From the NCBI GenBank assembly GCA_020744425.1, contig JAGMUV010000042.1, positions 62,001 through 126,000 on the forward strand: a DNA stretch of 64,000 bases. The letters are read 5' to 3'. The notes beneath the pieces were generated by a model that saw nothing but the letters and a program-made list of their open reading frames with translations, made no database searches and had not been told where the DNA came from. This DNA comes from Dactylonectria macrodidyma (lineage: Eukaryota; Ascomycota; Sordariomycetes; Hypocreales; Nectriaceae). A program made the translations under genes and the position numbers. Positions 49,517-60,244 of the stretch are shown here, one piece after another (the first letter of the stretch is position 1; every line of letters starts with the position of its first letter).

Positions 49517-49953
49517 TACTCTTATAACTAAAGTAATCGAACTTTATACTATATAGTATATAAACCTAAAGAACTAGCTATTATTAAGACACTAGCTCTT
49601 TAGCTATTAATATAACTTAGTTATCTTAATCTACTCTAATTATTATATATTATTATATATTAATTATTACTTAATATAATATTATAACTTCTACTTAGTA
49701 AATATAATCTAATTACTCTACTAGTATAGACCCTGGTCTATTCCTTAGAAACCAATCCTTAATCTACTCTATACTCTGTATAGGTTAGCTTAAGGACATG
49801 ACAGTTATAAGAAAGAGGAGAAGACTGTGGAAAGTATTGACTTCATGTGTAGAGCACTATACCTTCATTCTAATACTAACTACTCATCCTTTCTAAGGGG
49901 GTGAAGGCAATGCCTGGGGCTGCTTGCAACACCTTTTCAAAACTGGTGGCTTG

Positions 49954-51030
49954 TTACACTACTATGATACCTGTAATAGACTCATTGGCCTGGATCTTGT
50001 TGAGGAGTAGCTGAACCACCTTCTCGTGGCCTCTTGCTGATGCTGCCTGTAATGCGTTTCCGTACTCTCCGCCCTCTGCATTAACGTCCGCATTGGTCTC
50101 AAGGAGCAGCTGAACGATTTTCTCATGGCCTCCTGCTGATGCCGCCTGTAGAGCGCTTCCACACTCTCCACCTTCTGCGTTGACGTCCGCATTGTTTATG
50201 ATCAGTAGCTGAACGATCTTCTCGTAGCCTGCTTCCGATGCTGCCTGTAATGCGTTTCCGTACTGTCCACCTTGTGCGTTAACGTCTGCATTTTTATCGA
50301 TGAGTAGCTGAACGATTTTCTTATGGCCTTCTGCCGATGCTGCCTGTAGAGCGCTTCCATAGAATCCACATTGTGCGTTGACGTCCGCATTATTCTTAAG
50401 GAGTAGCTGAACGACCTTCTGGTGGCCTCCTGCCGATGCTGCCTGTAATGCGTTTCCATCCTGTTCACTTTGTGCGTTGACGTCCGCATTGTTCTCAAGG
50501 AGCAGCTGAACGATTTTCTCATGGCCTCCTGCCGATGCCGCCTGTAGAGCGCTTCTATACTCTCCACCCTGCGCGTTGACGTCCGCATTGTTCTCAAGGA
50601 GTAGCTGAACGATATTCTCGTAGCCCCATATCGATGCTGCCTGCAGGGCGCTTCCATAGAATCCACATTGTGCGTTGACGTCCGCATTGTTATTGAGGAG
50701 TAACTGTACAGCCTTCTCGCGGCCCTTTGATGATGCTGCCTGCAGGGCGCTTCCATAGAACCCACATTGTGCGTTAACGTCCGCATTGTTCACGATCAGT
50801 AACTGAACGATCTTCTCATAGCCTTCTGTCGATGCTGCCTGCAGAGCCGCTGTCAAGAGTGGTCGGGGCGCACCTTGAATATCAGCACACCATCTTAACG
50901 CCTTTCGAGCCGTCTCCTCTCGCCCTTGTCTTGCTGCCCAAAATAAGGCCGAGCTCCCACTCCATCGTGCGTTGAGACGATAGAGATGCCCAGTTAGGAG
51001 ATTATGGAGGCGGCGATTTGCTCGGCTAAA
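49954..51030 (-). pseudogene. F-box/ankyrin-repeat gene, 3' portion, cut off by the hAT insertion
   Basis: This is the C-terminal part of a gene whose start lies at 54137. The frame has no ATG at its 5' end; it runs straight into the hAT end. It encodes the rest of the F-box region (FSRANRRLHNLL), a linker (RWSGSSALFWAARQG) and nine ankyrin repeats of 33 aa with consensus ALQAAS-x-GHEKIVQLLL-NNADVNAQ. The repeats are very similar to each other at DNA level, with changes concentrated at a few surface positions. F-box/ankyrin proteins are candidate SCF ubiquitin-ligase adaptors whose repeats bind targets. Without the transposon and one duplicate of the target site the two parts form one 384-codon frame. 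No RIP damage is seen. Confidence 0.85.
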
Positions 51031-54000
51031 CAAGGCTCGAACCCACTACACTGTAAATCCACGTGGACCACATATAAGTGGCCCATCTCTATTACATCCA
51101 CTTGTCGGCGCTCAGATTACGTAATAATCCACTACACTTGGACACGAAAGTGGATGTAATGGAGTGGATTTAGGTGGATTTAGGTACAGTGGGATATTCC
51201 CTGACCCTGTGTGGTTCATAGTACTTATTTTTGTATATGACTGCCTATTAAATCGAGGTACCTGGACCCGAGTTAGCCGAGGTCGATCACCCCTACAGAT
51301 AATCTAATAACATTCGACGAGAAACTACCCCTATTGAGCGCGTTTTCTACAGATTTCCTGCTTTGTTTTTGCCCCAAAAAAATTTGATGTCAGCCAACCA
51401 GCCAGGCCAACCAGGCCAACAGCAGCAGCTCGAAGACCGTCTTTTTCGCCATTTCAGAGGCTGGAATTGGTCAGAACGCGCTCGTGATACTAGCTCTTGG
51501 CTGTGGGACTTTGGCTATGATATTCAACGTCATGGCTTACGCAAATGGGCTTGCAAGGACTGTATCCTCAGAAATCGTCCCATTATCGCGAGTTTTACCT
51601 CTTCAGGTCTCCAGAACGCGGCAAATCATCTATGGCGTGAGCACAAAACACCAGCACCAGAGGGAGAGAAAAAGAGCACAGCACAGCTCAAATCCGAAGG
51701 CGCACTGAAATCTAACCAGCTGACTATTGCCTCTGTTTTGAAACTGGACGTCAACAAGCCTGCGGAACAGAATATCGCGAATAGCTTCATCTCACGCTTT
51801 GATAAGCAACACTTTCAGCGTATGCTAGTCAAGTTAATCGTCAGTAGCAACCAGTCCTTTTCCTTCGCTAAGAACCCCATTCTCCGCGAAATCTTCGACT
51901 ATTTGAATCCCTCCGTTTCCATCCAACACGCCAATTTGACTGCCACGGCTGTCCGATATAAGATCATTGAAGAGTATAACCGCCACAAGCAGACGGTTAT
52001 CGAGGTGCTGAGGAACTCCCCTGGAGCCCTTCATATTTCATTTGATGGCTGGACGTCTCGAAATAAGCTTGCCCTCTATGGCATTGCTTGTTTTTTCAGA
52101 GACGAGAAGAATCGGCCATGCAAAATCATGATTGGAGTTCCAGAGGCTCATCGTCACTTCGGCTCAACGATCGGTGGGGAGGTTCTCGACGTCCTACACA
52201 CTCTTGGCGTGGGTCCAGAGAAGGTTGGCTATTTCACGCTTGACAATGCAGAAAACAACGATACTGCTATGGAGGTCATTGGTGCTGAACTTGGGTTCGA
52301 TGGCCGACTGCGCCGAGGACGTTGTATTGGCCACACAATTAACTTATCAGCCAAGGCGCTCTTATTTGGCAAAAACGCCGACGCGTTCGAGAAGCAATTG
52401 TCAGGCGCAGAAGCGTTATCTGATACTGAATACGCTCAATGGCGCAAAAAAGGACCAGTTGGCAAGTTACACAATATCGTAGTTGATGTGCGTATTAGCC
52501 ACCGGCTGATTTACTTGTTCAAGGAGGTCCAGAGGGTAAGCGGTTTAACTAAATCCTATTCGTCTCATATTAACTCGGTATATCTAACAGGACGAAATTA
52601 ATCGCGCCACCACCCTTAAACTCCGATCGAAGAAACCACTCAAGCTAATTATCGACAACGACACGCGTTGGCTGTCACAACTCTACATGATCCGCAGGGC
52701 TCTACGGTTGAAAACCTCTATCGAACTCCTACTGATCAAGTATAAGGCGCAGTGGGAGGACGAAAATCGGTCTAAAAAGACTGGCCAAGTGACACAAGCC
52801 AAGTTGGCGAAAAAACCACGCATCCTCCGAGACGAGAATCAGCTAACGGACAAAGACTGGGAGGTTCTTTACCATTTGGAGGCTATTCTGACTGTTTTTG
52901 AGACCGTGGTAAAGACGCTTGAGGGTGATGGACACATCCGCAGGCGTAAGCAAGGCTGGACTGGCTCCTATGGCAATATCTGGGACGTGGTGCTTGGCTA
53001 TGAGTTGCTGCTTAACACACTGGAAGAATATAAGCAGCTTGCTGCTGATTTTCCTGATCCAGAGCACTTCCGCATCGGAATCAACCTTGCTTGGGATAAG
53101 CTGGATGAATATTATCGGCGGCTGGATGAGACGCCCATCTACTATACGGCTATGGCGCTCCATCCAGCTTATCGTTGGGACTGGTTTGATGAAACGTGGG
53201 CTCATAAGCCTAGCTGGGTTGAAAAGGCAAAAGAGATGGTTGCCGACGTCTGGCTGTCCGATTACGCTCATCTCGAGGTTAGAACCAGCAGCAGCAGAGG
53301 CGACGACGAGCCACCGGCAAAAAGACCTCGGTTTTTCAACCCCTTCGAGAAGAACAGTCGTCTGCCGAACTCAAAACCAGCATACGCAGCAATTATTGTT
53401 GGTGACGAGTACCAAGCGTGGCAGACGGATCGTGAGGCCAGCGACGGCGACGTTCGTGATCCAATTGGTTACTGGATAACTAAGCAAAGCAGATATCCTC
53501 GGTTATCCAGGATGGCCTTGGACTTCCTGACGATCCAGCCGATGTCAGCCGAGTGTGAGAGGTTATTTTCAGCCGCTGGCAAGATGGTCTCGGGGTTGCG
53601 TACGAACCTAGATGCTGAGATTATCGCCATTTGTCAAGTTTTACGCTCTTGGTACCGTGCTGGCCTTGTCAAGGACCTGGATCCATTGCTTAAGTCACAC
53701 CTTGAAAGCAAGCTGGATGCCGGCTGCGTGACTCTAAGCGAGGACGAGCTGGCACTTGCTGAGTCAAAATGGCTATTGGAGGGCGAGAACAGCGCCAGCG
53801 AGGTTGACGATTCATCACAGCAGCAACAGGTTGAAGAGTTAGTGTCAACGTCTGAAAGTGAGGCTGAATAGGCACCGACGAGGTTGTGAAGAGCCTCAAA
53901 GATCCACTATAAATCCACTTATAAATCCACGTGTGTACATCCATTCCACTCCGGTCGAAAGTGTGCTACATCCACTTTGTAATTGCCTAAAAATGGTCCA

Positions 54001-54051
54001 TCCACTCTACTTGGCCCAAAAGTGGAGTGGATGTAGTGGTTCCGACCCTTG
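51031..54051 (+). mobile_element. Complete hAT DNA transposon (3021 bp)
   Basis: It is flanked by a perfect 8-bp duplication CGGCTAAA (51023-51030 and 54052-54059), the hAT hallmark. Terminal inverted repeats of about 20 bp: left caaggctcgaacccactaca, right end read inward caagggtcggaaccactaca (17 of 20 identical). Both subterminal regions carry many atccac/gtggat motifs, typical binding sites for hAT transposases. It encodes one spliced, undamaged transposase. No RIP signature, unlike almost every other mobile element here, so it is probably a recent or low-copy arrival. It interrupts the F-box/ankyrin gene. Confidence 0.95.
51387..53871 (+). CDS. hAT-family transposase (two exons, 809 aa)
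   Basis: Exon 1 is 51387-52535 and exon 2 is 52591-53871. The 55-nt intron (GTAAGC ... CTAACAG) is phase 0 and joins ...EVQR to DEINRATT without a shift. The ATG at 51387 is chosen because the upstream extension starts with TTG. Features in order: Gln-rich N-terminus; a BED-like finger (WACKDC ... NHLWREH, residues about 55-100); the RNase-H-like core with D220 (FDGWTS), D286 (LDNAEN) and the C/H block RCIGHTINL; the segment DNDTRWLSQLYMIRRAL; and the C-terminal hAT dimerisation region with E706 (SAECERLFSAAGK). A basic PPAKRPR motif may be a nuclear signal. All catalytic positions and the frame are intact, so activity is plausible. Confidence 0.93.
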
Positions 54052-54137
54052 CGGCTAAAGGCACTAATGGATCTCTCTGAGTCTAGGTTCTCTGAAATAC
54101 ACGTAAGCAATTCGTCTGGTAAATTAGGTAGCAGCAT
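54052..54137 (-). pseudogene. F-box/ankyrin gene, 5' portion (start codon and F-box)
   Basis: The ATG at 54137 begins MLLPNLPDELLTCISENL, a clear F-box start, and runs to SAFSR at the hAT junction. The frame then reads into transposon DNA and stops. The other part is 49954-51030. Joined lengths are 86 + 1069 = 1155 nt, an exact multiple of three. Confidence 0.85.
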
Positions 54138-54403
54138 TATGTCGACTTGTTGACTTTGTAATGGATTGTAGTATAACTTGAGGGTGAAGCGAAGCTGAAT
54201 GCTAAAGGTATGATAAGACTTGGGCACAATGACAACTCCGAAGAGACGGATTACTGGGTTTTATAGGCTGGAGCCTGATATTAGGTCCGCTAGTTAGATG
54301 AGGTATAAACAAGCCCGTGCTTTTAGCACTTTGTCCCACCCTAATTCCGGGCCAATATCGTTCCATATTACCCGGCGGGGTGACTAAGCACGTGCTCGCA
54401 GGT

Positions 54404-57340
54404 GGCGGCCAATACATGGGCACCTAGGTGCCCAAATAAAGTCGCGCACCCAGTGCCCAAATTAGTCAGCGATCCTCGCCCCTATTGGCCGCCTGCCCAG
54501 ACCAGCGCGTTTGACGTGATATGCGCTTTGCATAGCAGTAATAGTACTGAACGAAAATAGACCAGATTGCGTTCTCTAATAATGCCCTTCTACCTAAAGG
54601 CATATACGAGTCCTACGAATCTCTATTAGTAGCCATTAATTCTTAGGCGAAGCCTTAGGGATATGCATTTATAATGGGGACATCCTTAAAGATATTAAGT
54701 GGCTGAATAAGAGTTATATTCGCCTGTAATTAAAATAAACTACTATTAAGCATATCTATTGAATAATAACGCTATACTTATAGTTAAAGAACTAGTTATA
54801 AGTTTTTAGTATTAGTTAAATAGTTATTAGATAGAAATATATAGGTCTTAGGCTATTAATTAAATAAAGAGTGTACTTAGTATAACTATTTACTAAGCTA
54901 AGATATGTTTATATACTTAGTATATTACTAGCTTAATAAAAGAGATATAGTAATTATTTTAAGCTTAATAATTATTAGTATTGCTCTTTAAGATATTAGG
55001 ACTTACTTTTATAATAATTTAGATATTTTTATAACTTAGTAAGATATTTATAATCGGATTGCTATAATAAGGAGAGATTTGCATAAGGGGCAGAGTAGTA
55101 TCTAAGCGCTAGTTAACTAATTATATAAAGAGGGTTTCTAGTATTAAGTTTAACTAAATCTAAATAATTAATTAATAGCTATCTTCTTTACTTACTTAGA
55201 CTCTATTATATATTTATAATATAACCTAGACGTATTATTACTAAATTATACTTATAAAATGAATAAGTATATAATGCCCTTCCTTAATATAGTTAGGGTT
55301 AATTCTTATTAGCAATCTTTTTATATTATATTTGCATTTCTATTAGGTGAATTAAAAAAAGACTATTTATAAGTATTATAATATCTTAAGTTACTTTATT
55401 AGTATAAGCTTTCTTTTATTATCTTAATAGACTAATATCTTACTATAATAAATATTACTATAATTAGGTTCCTTTCTTCTAAGGTACTGCTATACTTTTA
55501 GTATATTAATAAAGCAGTTCTATAGTACTATTAACCTAACTTTATACTAAAGCGTAATTAAGCAAATAGTTAAGCATAGGATAAAGTATAAGACGATTTC
55601 TATAGATTTTAGCACTTAATTATGAATTCACTAACTGAAAAGATATTTAACAAGTGCCTGGCTAAATTTAAGCTTAAATATAGTAAAATATATCCTTAAG
55701 TAGTTAGGTATATTAAGATATACTAGCTTAAGCTATATAAAGAGATAATTATTAAAGTATAAGTAGATAAATATCTGCATTTTAGTAATATAGCTACTTT
55801 AAAGTAGTTAGCTAAGGTCTATATTAAGATTGAAAGCTAATATTTGACTTCTAGAGCTAAAGGAATTTACTTATTAATTAAATTATATATTAAAATATCT
55901 ATATTTAACCTTTTTAACTCTTAGTAAACTATGCAATATATAATTACTAACTAACTAAAAGAGCTGAATTATATATAAGCATCTTAGTAAATATAGACAC
56001 CTCTAAATATCTTTAGAGTAATATTTAAAGCTATATAGGATTAGGTTTTATACTAAGCTTTATATAAAGTGTAAGAATAATAGTAATTACTTATAGCATT
56101 ACTCAAAGCTCTTTATAATCAGTCTTTCACTTCTTTATATAAATTACTATATTCTTATACTTTAAAGAAACTCAAGGAGGAGAAGCAGAGCCTTTTGCTT
56201 GAGCATTTTTATCCTTACTAGAACTTGAAATAGAGTATAGGTTGACTATAGCCTATACTAGAACTATGCTGAGTCTTAAAGCAAGGCATTTAAACTATTA
56301 GTTAATTTATAATAAGTACTAAATAAGAACTCTCTGGATTTAAGATTATATAGTCTAGTAAGAAAGCGCTTAATACATATAGTAGATACTATATAATTAG
56401 TTGTATTATATTCTTAAGAGTATATCCTCTAAGGTTCTAAGAGTTGCTAATATAGGTAGTACTAGCTTCAAAGTCTGCTCTATAGTTAGATATAGTACTA
56501 ATCACAGTTTCTGCTCTAACTAATCCTACTAAAAGTGTTTTAGTAGCTAGAGTGATATTATTAGTTAAAAGTATATTAAAATGCTCTATAGAAGCTCTTT
56601 AAGGCTCTCCTATTACTATACATACTGCATTTATATAACCTTCGCCTACTATATAAGATCTTCTTATAGTTCCTCACTCTTCTATCGTTTTAGACAGTCT
56701 GGTTAGAACTGCGCTTCCAGTTTATAAGCTATCTTATTTACGCACACCCCCTCTATAATCAGCGCTAAGGTATGACTTACTATAAGCTATATATAGAAGA
56801 TATATTACTATAAGCAGCGCGTAGTATACAGTATAATCTAGTAATAGTATTAAGACTAACTAGCAATATCGTAAGGCAGTAGGGCTATTACTAAGGTATA
56901 ATAAGCAGAATTATAAGTAGTATCTGAACTATAAGCAGATATCTAAGCACTATATTACTTTAATAGGATTAAGAGAATAGATAAAAGAAGAGATAATAAT
57001 GTATTTAAATTAGAGTAAGTTAGAAGATAAATGTATTAAAGCTAAAGTTACTAATAAGATAAGTGATAATCCGCTAGCTAATAAGAGATGAGGCATGAAG
57101 GACATATAGGAGAGCGTAGAATGAGATAGTAAGGAGCAAGAAGCCTTAAACTTAACTACTGATTCAGTAAAGCATTATATTATTATCAAATCGTAGTTAA
57201 TTCATTCTTTATAGTTGTTAAAAGAGGACATTGCAGTATTAGACCGTGGGTTGCTAAGCAGTATATGACAATCGCTGACTAATTTGGGCACTGGGTGCGC
57301 GACTTTATTTGGGCACCTAGGTGCCCATGTATTGGCCGCC
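54404..57340 (+). mobile_element. MULE (Mutator-like) DNA transposon, interior RIPed
   Basis: Terminal inverted repeats of 70 bp are identical base for base (54404-54473 and 57271-57340; ggcggccaatacatgggcac...). A perfect 9-bp duplication CTCGCAGGT flanks them (54395-54403, 57341-57349), as expected for Mutator-type elements. On the plus strand at 54599-54692 the frame reads YESYESLLVAINS-stop-AKP-stop-GYAFIMG, matching the N-terminal FAR1/MULE pattern of fungal MULE transposases, with stops where Gln is expected. From about 54640 to 57230 the interior is AT-rich and broken. The ends are not mutated. The element cannot encode transposase, but its ends could still be acted on in trans. Confidence 0.85.
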
Positions 57341-57680
57341 CTCGCAGGTGGGAGCCATTAGCTTCACGGGTGCCCGTGATTCTGATCTTTCCACGGGGCC
57401 GTGAGCTAGGATTTTTGACATTTGAGTCTTCTCAATGCCCCTAGAATGCAGAAGTCCTAGTGCGGTCTCTTCAACTTGTGACTTCTCAGCTGGAAAGCCG
57501 GATCTTTCCAGCCACACGATGAAGGCAACAACGGCAGCATCTTTAGTTTGCGTAACTGCGTCCTTGCCTGGCTGTCTTGATCAGTTGTGAGGACACCATT
57601 TGGGTTCAGCTGAGCACCTCCCTGTTGCTCATTAGTCGAATGCCTGTGAACTAGGAAGCGTCGGGCACACCCGAGGGCGC

Positions 57681-57949
57681 CTAGCGCGCCGCCCTAGAAA
57701 CAACTGCGTAGGCCTCGGACAGGCGGGTTGGACCAAGCCGAGCTCGCGCAGGGTCAAGGGGGCGCAGGGGCACGCACTCTGCTGGGTGAGAAGGCCGAAT
57801 CTCCTCTTCAGGGTAACCCTCTGGCGGGAGTACTTGTCGTCGGAGGAGAAGCGGGCGGGTTGCGCCGACTTGGTGACCTTGCCGTTGAGGATCTTCTTGA
57901 GCGAGTAGACGCGGTCGCCGTCCTCGCCCTCGATGTACATACGATGCAT
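57681..57949 (-). CDS. NOP10: H/ACA ribonucleoprotein subunit Nop10
   Basis: The ATG at 57949 starts [19 protein letters not shown], followed by [20 protein letters not shown] and [12 protein letters not shown]. This covers essentially the whole ~60-aa Nop10 family, including the conserved S-A-x-P-A-R-F-S-x-D-D-K-Y-S-R block. Nop10 is a core protein of H/ACA snoRNPs, which pseudouridylate rRNA in the nucleolus, with Cbf5, Gar1 and Nhp2. The raw frame continues to 57632 with unrelated sequence, too long for Nop10. A GTGCGT donor right after the final QQ codons and AG acceptors at about 57695-57710 would give a short last exon ending at the TAG at 57681 (…QQRAAR). This 3' end is a proposal. Tyr/Ile substitutions (MYIEG) are mild for the family. 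Confidence 0.85.
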
Positions 57950-58399
57950 GGAGAAGGTTAGTTTGGGGTTTGATGAGAGGAATTGGAAGGGTTGTTGTTG
58001 TCGGTGTCTCGGCGTCTGGCGGCGGCGGCAGCGGTGATTTTCGCTGTGGTGTGGCTGTGTTCGCTTTGTGATTCCTGCGATGGAGTATCTTGGAGCTCTG
58101 GAAACTTTTTACCAGGTGGGGAGAGAGGCATGCATGGTTGGCTGGAAGGCAGTCTAATCCGGGTCAGAAATTATGAGTTGGTGGATGGCTTCGGTGAACC
58201 TGCCTTCTCACCGAGAATGTCACTCATTTCCCTCTAGACCAGACGCAAAAATTTACGGAACAGAGCCCACGCCCAAATGGGATTTGCCTCCATCCCCGTT
58301 ATAATGAAAGGTACATATTGATACCTAAAAGGGTAGATACAGAACAGAACGAGTTTGTCTTGCGATACCTTCTAGGGACCAGGAGTATATTACAGTCCT

Positions 58400-60244
58400 T
58401 CACCACCACGCCTCCATCTCCCTGAGCGTGTTTGTTCCGCAGTGGACCTCTCCTCCCCGGACATGATGAGACATGTAATCATCGATGAACGTGATGGACA
58501 TGTTAGCCAAGGCATACGCCTCCTTGACCGCTTCCTCGAGGATGTCACGGCCGTCGACGACCGGGCCCCAGGTCTTCGGGGCAATGTACTCTCCGCCCAG
58601 GACCAGTCCGTTGATTGATTGCGGGAAGAATGACTTCAGGAGCCTCTCCCCGGGCAAGGCTTGGCTGAGGCGAGACGGATGACCATCGGGAGTCTCAGGC
58701 CAGGGATACGTGAAGTCCTTGAACAGGGTCGGGACCCGCAGAACATCGGCCCTGTCGATGCCGGTTTCCTGCAGCAAGATCTCCAGATTGCTGTCAAGAT
58801 GCTTCTGAGCGTACGCATTGGTATCCAGAAGCTCCTCATCCCTCAGCAAGGTGTCGATGGTCATGTTGAAGACGCTCGGGTCAAGGAACAGCGTTCCCTC
58901 GTCCGGCTCGGCCTCACCATTGTAGCTAATCACTTTAGCCTCTCCATGGCCCTCTGACTGCGCTTTCTTCAGAACCTCAAGTGTAGCGGCCGTGTCTGCA
59001 ATCGCAATCGTCCAGCCCAGGTCGTTGTCATAGCGCACAAACTGGACCATCTCGTCCACATGGCCGACCACAAGCCAGCCCGCCTCCAGGAAGAGGACCG
59101 GCCCCTGAGCTCCCTGAGCGTCGATGAACCGCACCATTGACTCAGCGGGATACTGCCCGAAATGCTTCCCCATGACGGCGCGGCCGTTAGGGTACGCCAC
59201 GCCCGTCTTGGAGACATACGGGGGCATCGTCTCGAGGTTGCCGCCCGAGTTGATCTCCTCGAAGCCGAAGCCGGAGCCCTCACTAGGCTGGAAGCCGGCC
59301 AGGCCCGGGCCCCTGAGTTGCTCGAAGATCTGCCTGCCCGCGGCGCGCGTCGACTGCGCCGACCTCAGGAGCACCCGTACCGCGGCGGGACGTCCGCCAG
59401 GCCCAGGCATGCGCGCGTAGGCTGGCTCAAGGAAGTCCTGCGCCCAGATGTCGTCGCTCTGGTTGAAGAGCGTTAGCTTCAGGCCCGCATCCCCGCCGGC
59501 CAGGACCTCCTCTAGGTCGTCTACGAACCTTGCCTGCCAGGGCGACGAGGCGGCGCCCCCGGCTGTGCTGAGGACCCCCTCGGGGCTCTGGAGGTGATGG
59601 TGCAGCAGCACAGGGGCCACGCGGGCCGCGACAAAGTCCGACTCGGTCACGCTTCCGTCGGTGATATCGAAGCGGATGTTGACGTGGCCGTCCCAGACGG
59701 ACGGATCCGTTATGTACTCCCGCGCATCGACGCGGAGCTCGATGCCCCTGCGCAGGGAAGTGGCGTTGAAGGTGATATCCTTGTCCAGAAGTGTCCAGCC
59801 CTGAGGAAGCCTCTCGTCGAATGATTGGTTCCGGGCAAAGATGCGGACGCGACGGGCAGCTGCCTCTGGCTCGGGGTAGACGTGTCCCTGGGCGGCGTCG
59901 GAGACGTTCAGGTGCAGCGCCTTCAAGGGGGACGCAAGCTCAGGGGAGAGCAAGAGGTGACCGGAAGCGTCATGGCAGGACGCCAGCTCATTGTTGCTCA
60001 GGGGGTTGCCGTCAAGGTCTTCCGAGGGACATCTCTTGAGAGCATCCGCGGTGTTGGGCAGCAGGACAAGGCCGCGGCTTGGGGTCCACAGGTGCTTCCG
60101 CTCCTCGTCGCAGCTAGAGATGCTGCCATCACGATCCGTGTCTCCCACGATGCGAGGCTGCAGAGCGGCTTCGATAAGTCCGTTATTCATGTGAAGCACG
60201 AATGTGAGGATGTTGAAGGCGGCTAAGTGAAGGTTGCGGTACAT
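58400..60244 (-). CDS. Protein-arginine deiminase (PAD) family protein
   Basis: One frame of 614 aa from an ATG at 60244. The N-terminus has a hydrophobic segment (LAAFNILTFVLHMNNGLIEA), a possible signal peptide. Residues 35-47 (DTDRDGSISSCDE) look like a calcium-binding loop. The C-terminal two thirds is a PAD catalytic domain with all four expected catalytic positions: Asp270 in WAQD, His395 and Asp397 in GHVDE, and Cys602 in VHCGTN near the C-terminus. PADs convert peptidyl-arginine to citrulline, calcium-dependently in animals. PADs are rare outside vertebrates, and fungal and bacterial members are fewer and less well studied. It lies downstream of GH43 and upstream of NOP10 on the same strand, with independent spacing. 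The GC content is high and no RIP is seen. Confidence 0.88.
   Translation of the reverse strand: MYRNLHLAAFNILTFVLHMNNGLIEAALQPRIVGDTDRDGSISSCDEERKHLWTPSRGLVLLPNTADALKRCPSEDLDGNPLSNNELASCHDASGHLLLSPELASPLKALHLNVSDAAQGHVYPEPEAAARRVRIFARNQSFDERLPQGWTLLDKDITFNATSLRRGIELRVDAREYITDPSVWDGHVNIRFDITDGSVTESDFVAARVAPVLLHHHLQSPEGVLSTAGGAASSPWQARFVDDLEEVLAGGDAGLKLTLFNQSDDIWAQDFLEPAYARMPGPGGRPAAVRVLLRSAQSTRAAGRQIFEQLRGPGLAGFQPSEGSGFGFEEINSGGNLETMPPYVSKTGVAYPNGRAVMGKHFGQYPAESMVRFIDAQGAQGPVLFLEAGWLVVGHVDEMVQFVRYDNDLGWTIAIADTAATLEVLKKAQSEGHGEAKVISYNGEAEPDEGTLFLDPSVFNMTIDTLLRDEELLDTNAYAQKHLDSNLEILLQETGIDRADVLRVPTLFKDFTYPWPETPDGHPSRLSQALPGERLLKSFFPQSINGLVLGGEYIAPKTWGPVVDGRDILEEAVKEAYALANMSITFIDDYMSHHVRGGEVHCGTNTLREMEAWW

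Noticed and set aside
50202..50786. 194-codon minus-strand frame with repeats
   Set aside because: Shifted-frame reading of the ankyrin repeat array; its periodicity comes from the 99-bp units.
51363..51386. Upstream extension of the hAT transposase frame
   Set aside because: Begins with TTG; the first ATG is at 51387.
52543..52601. Unspliced end of the first hAT frame
   Set aside because: Lies in the 55-nt GT-AG intron; the stop is removed by splicing.
59124..60226. Several plus-strand frames of 76-133 codons
   Set aside because: Antisense to the PAD gene, with no independent domain.
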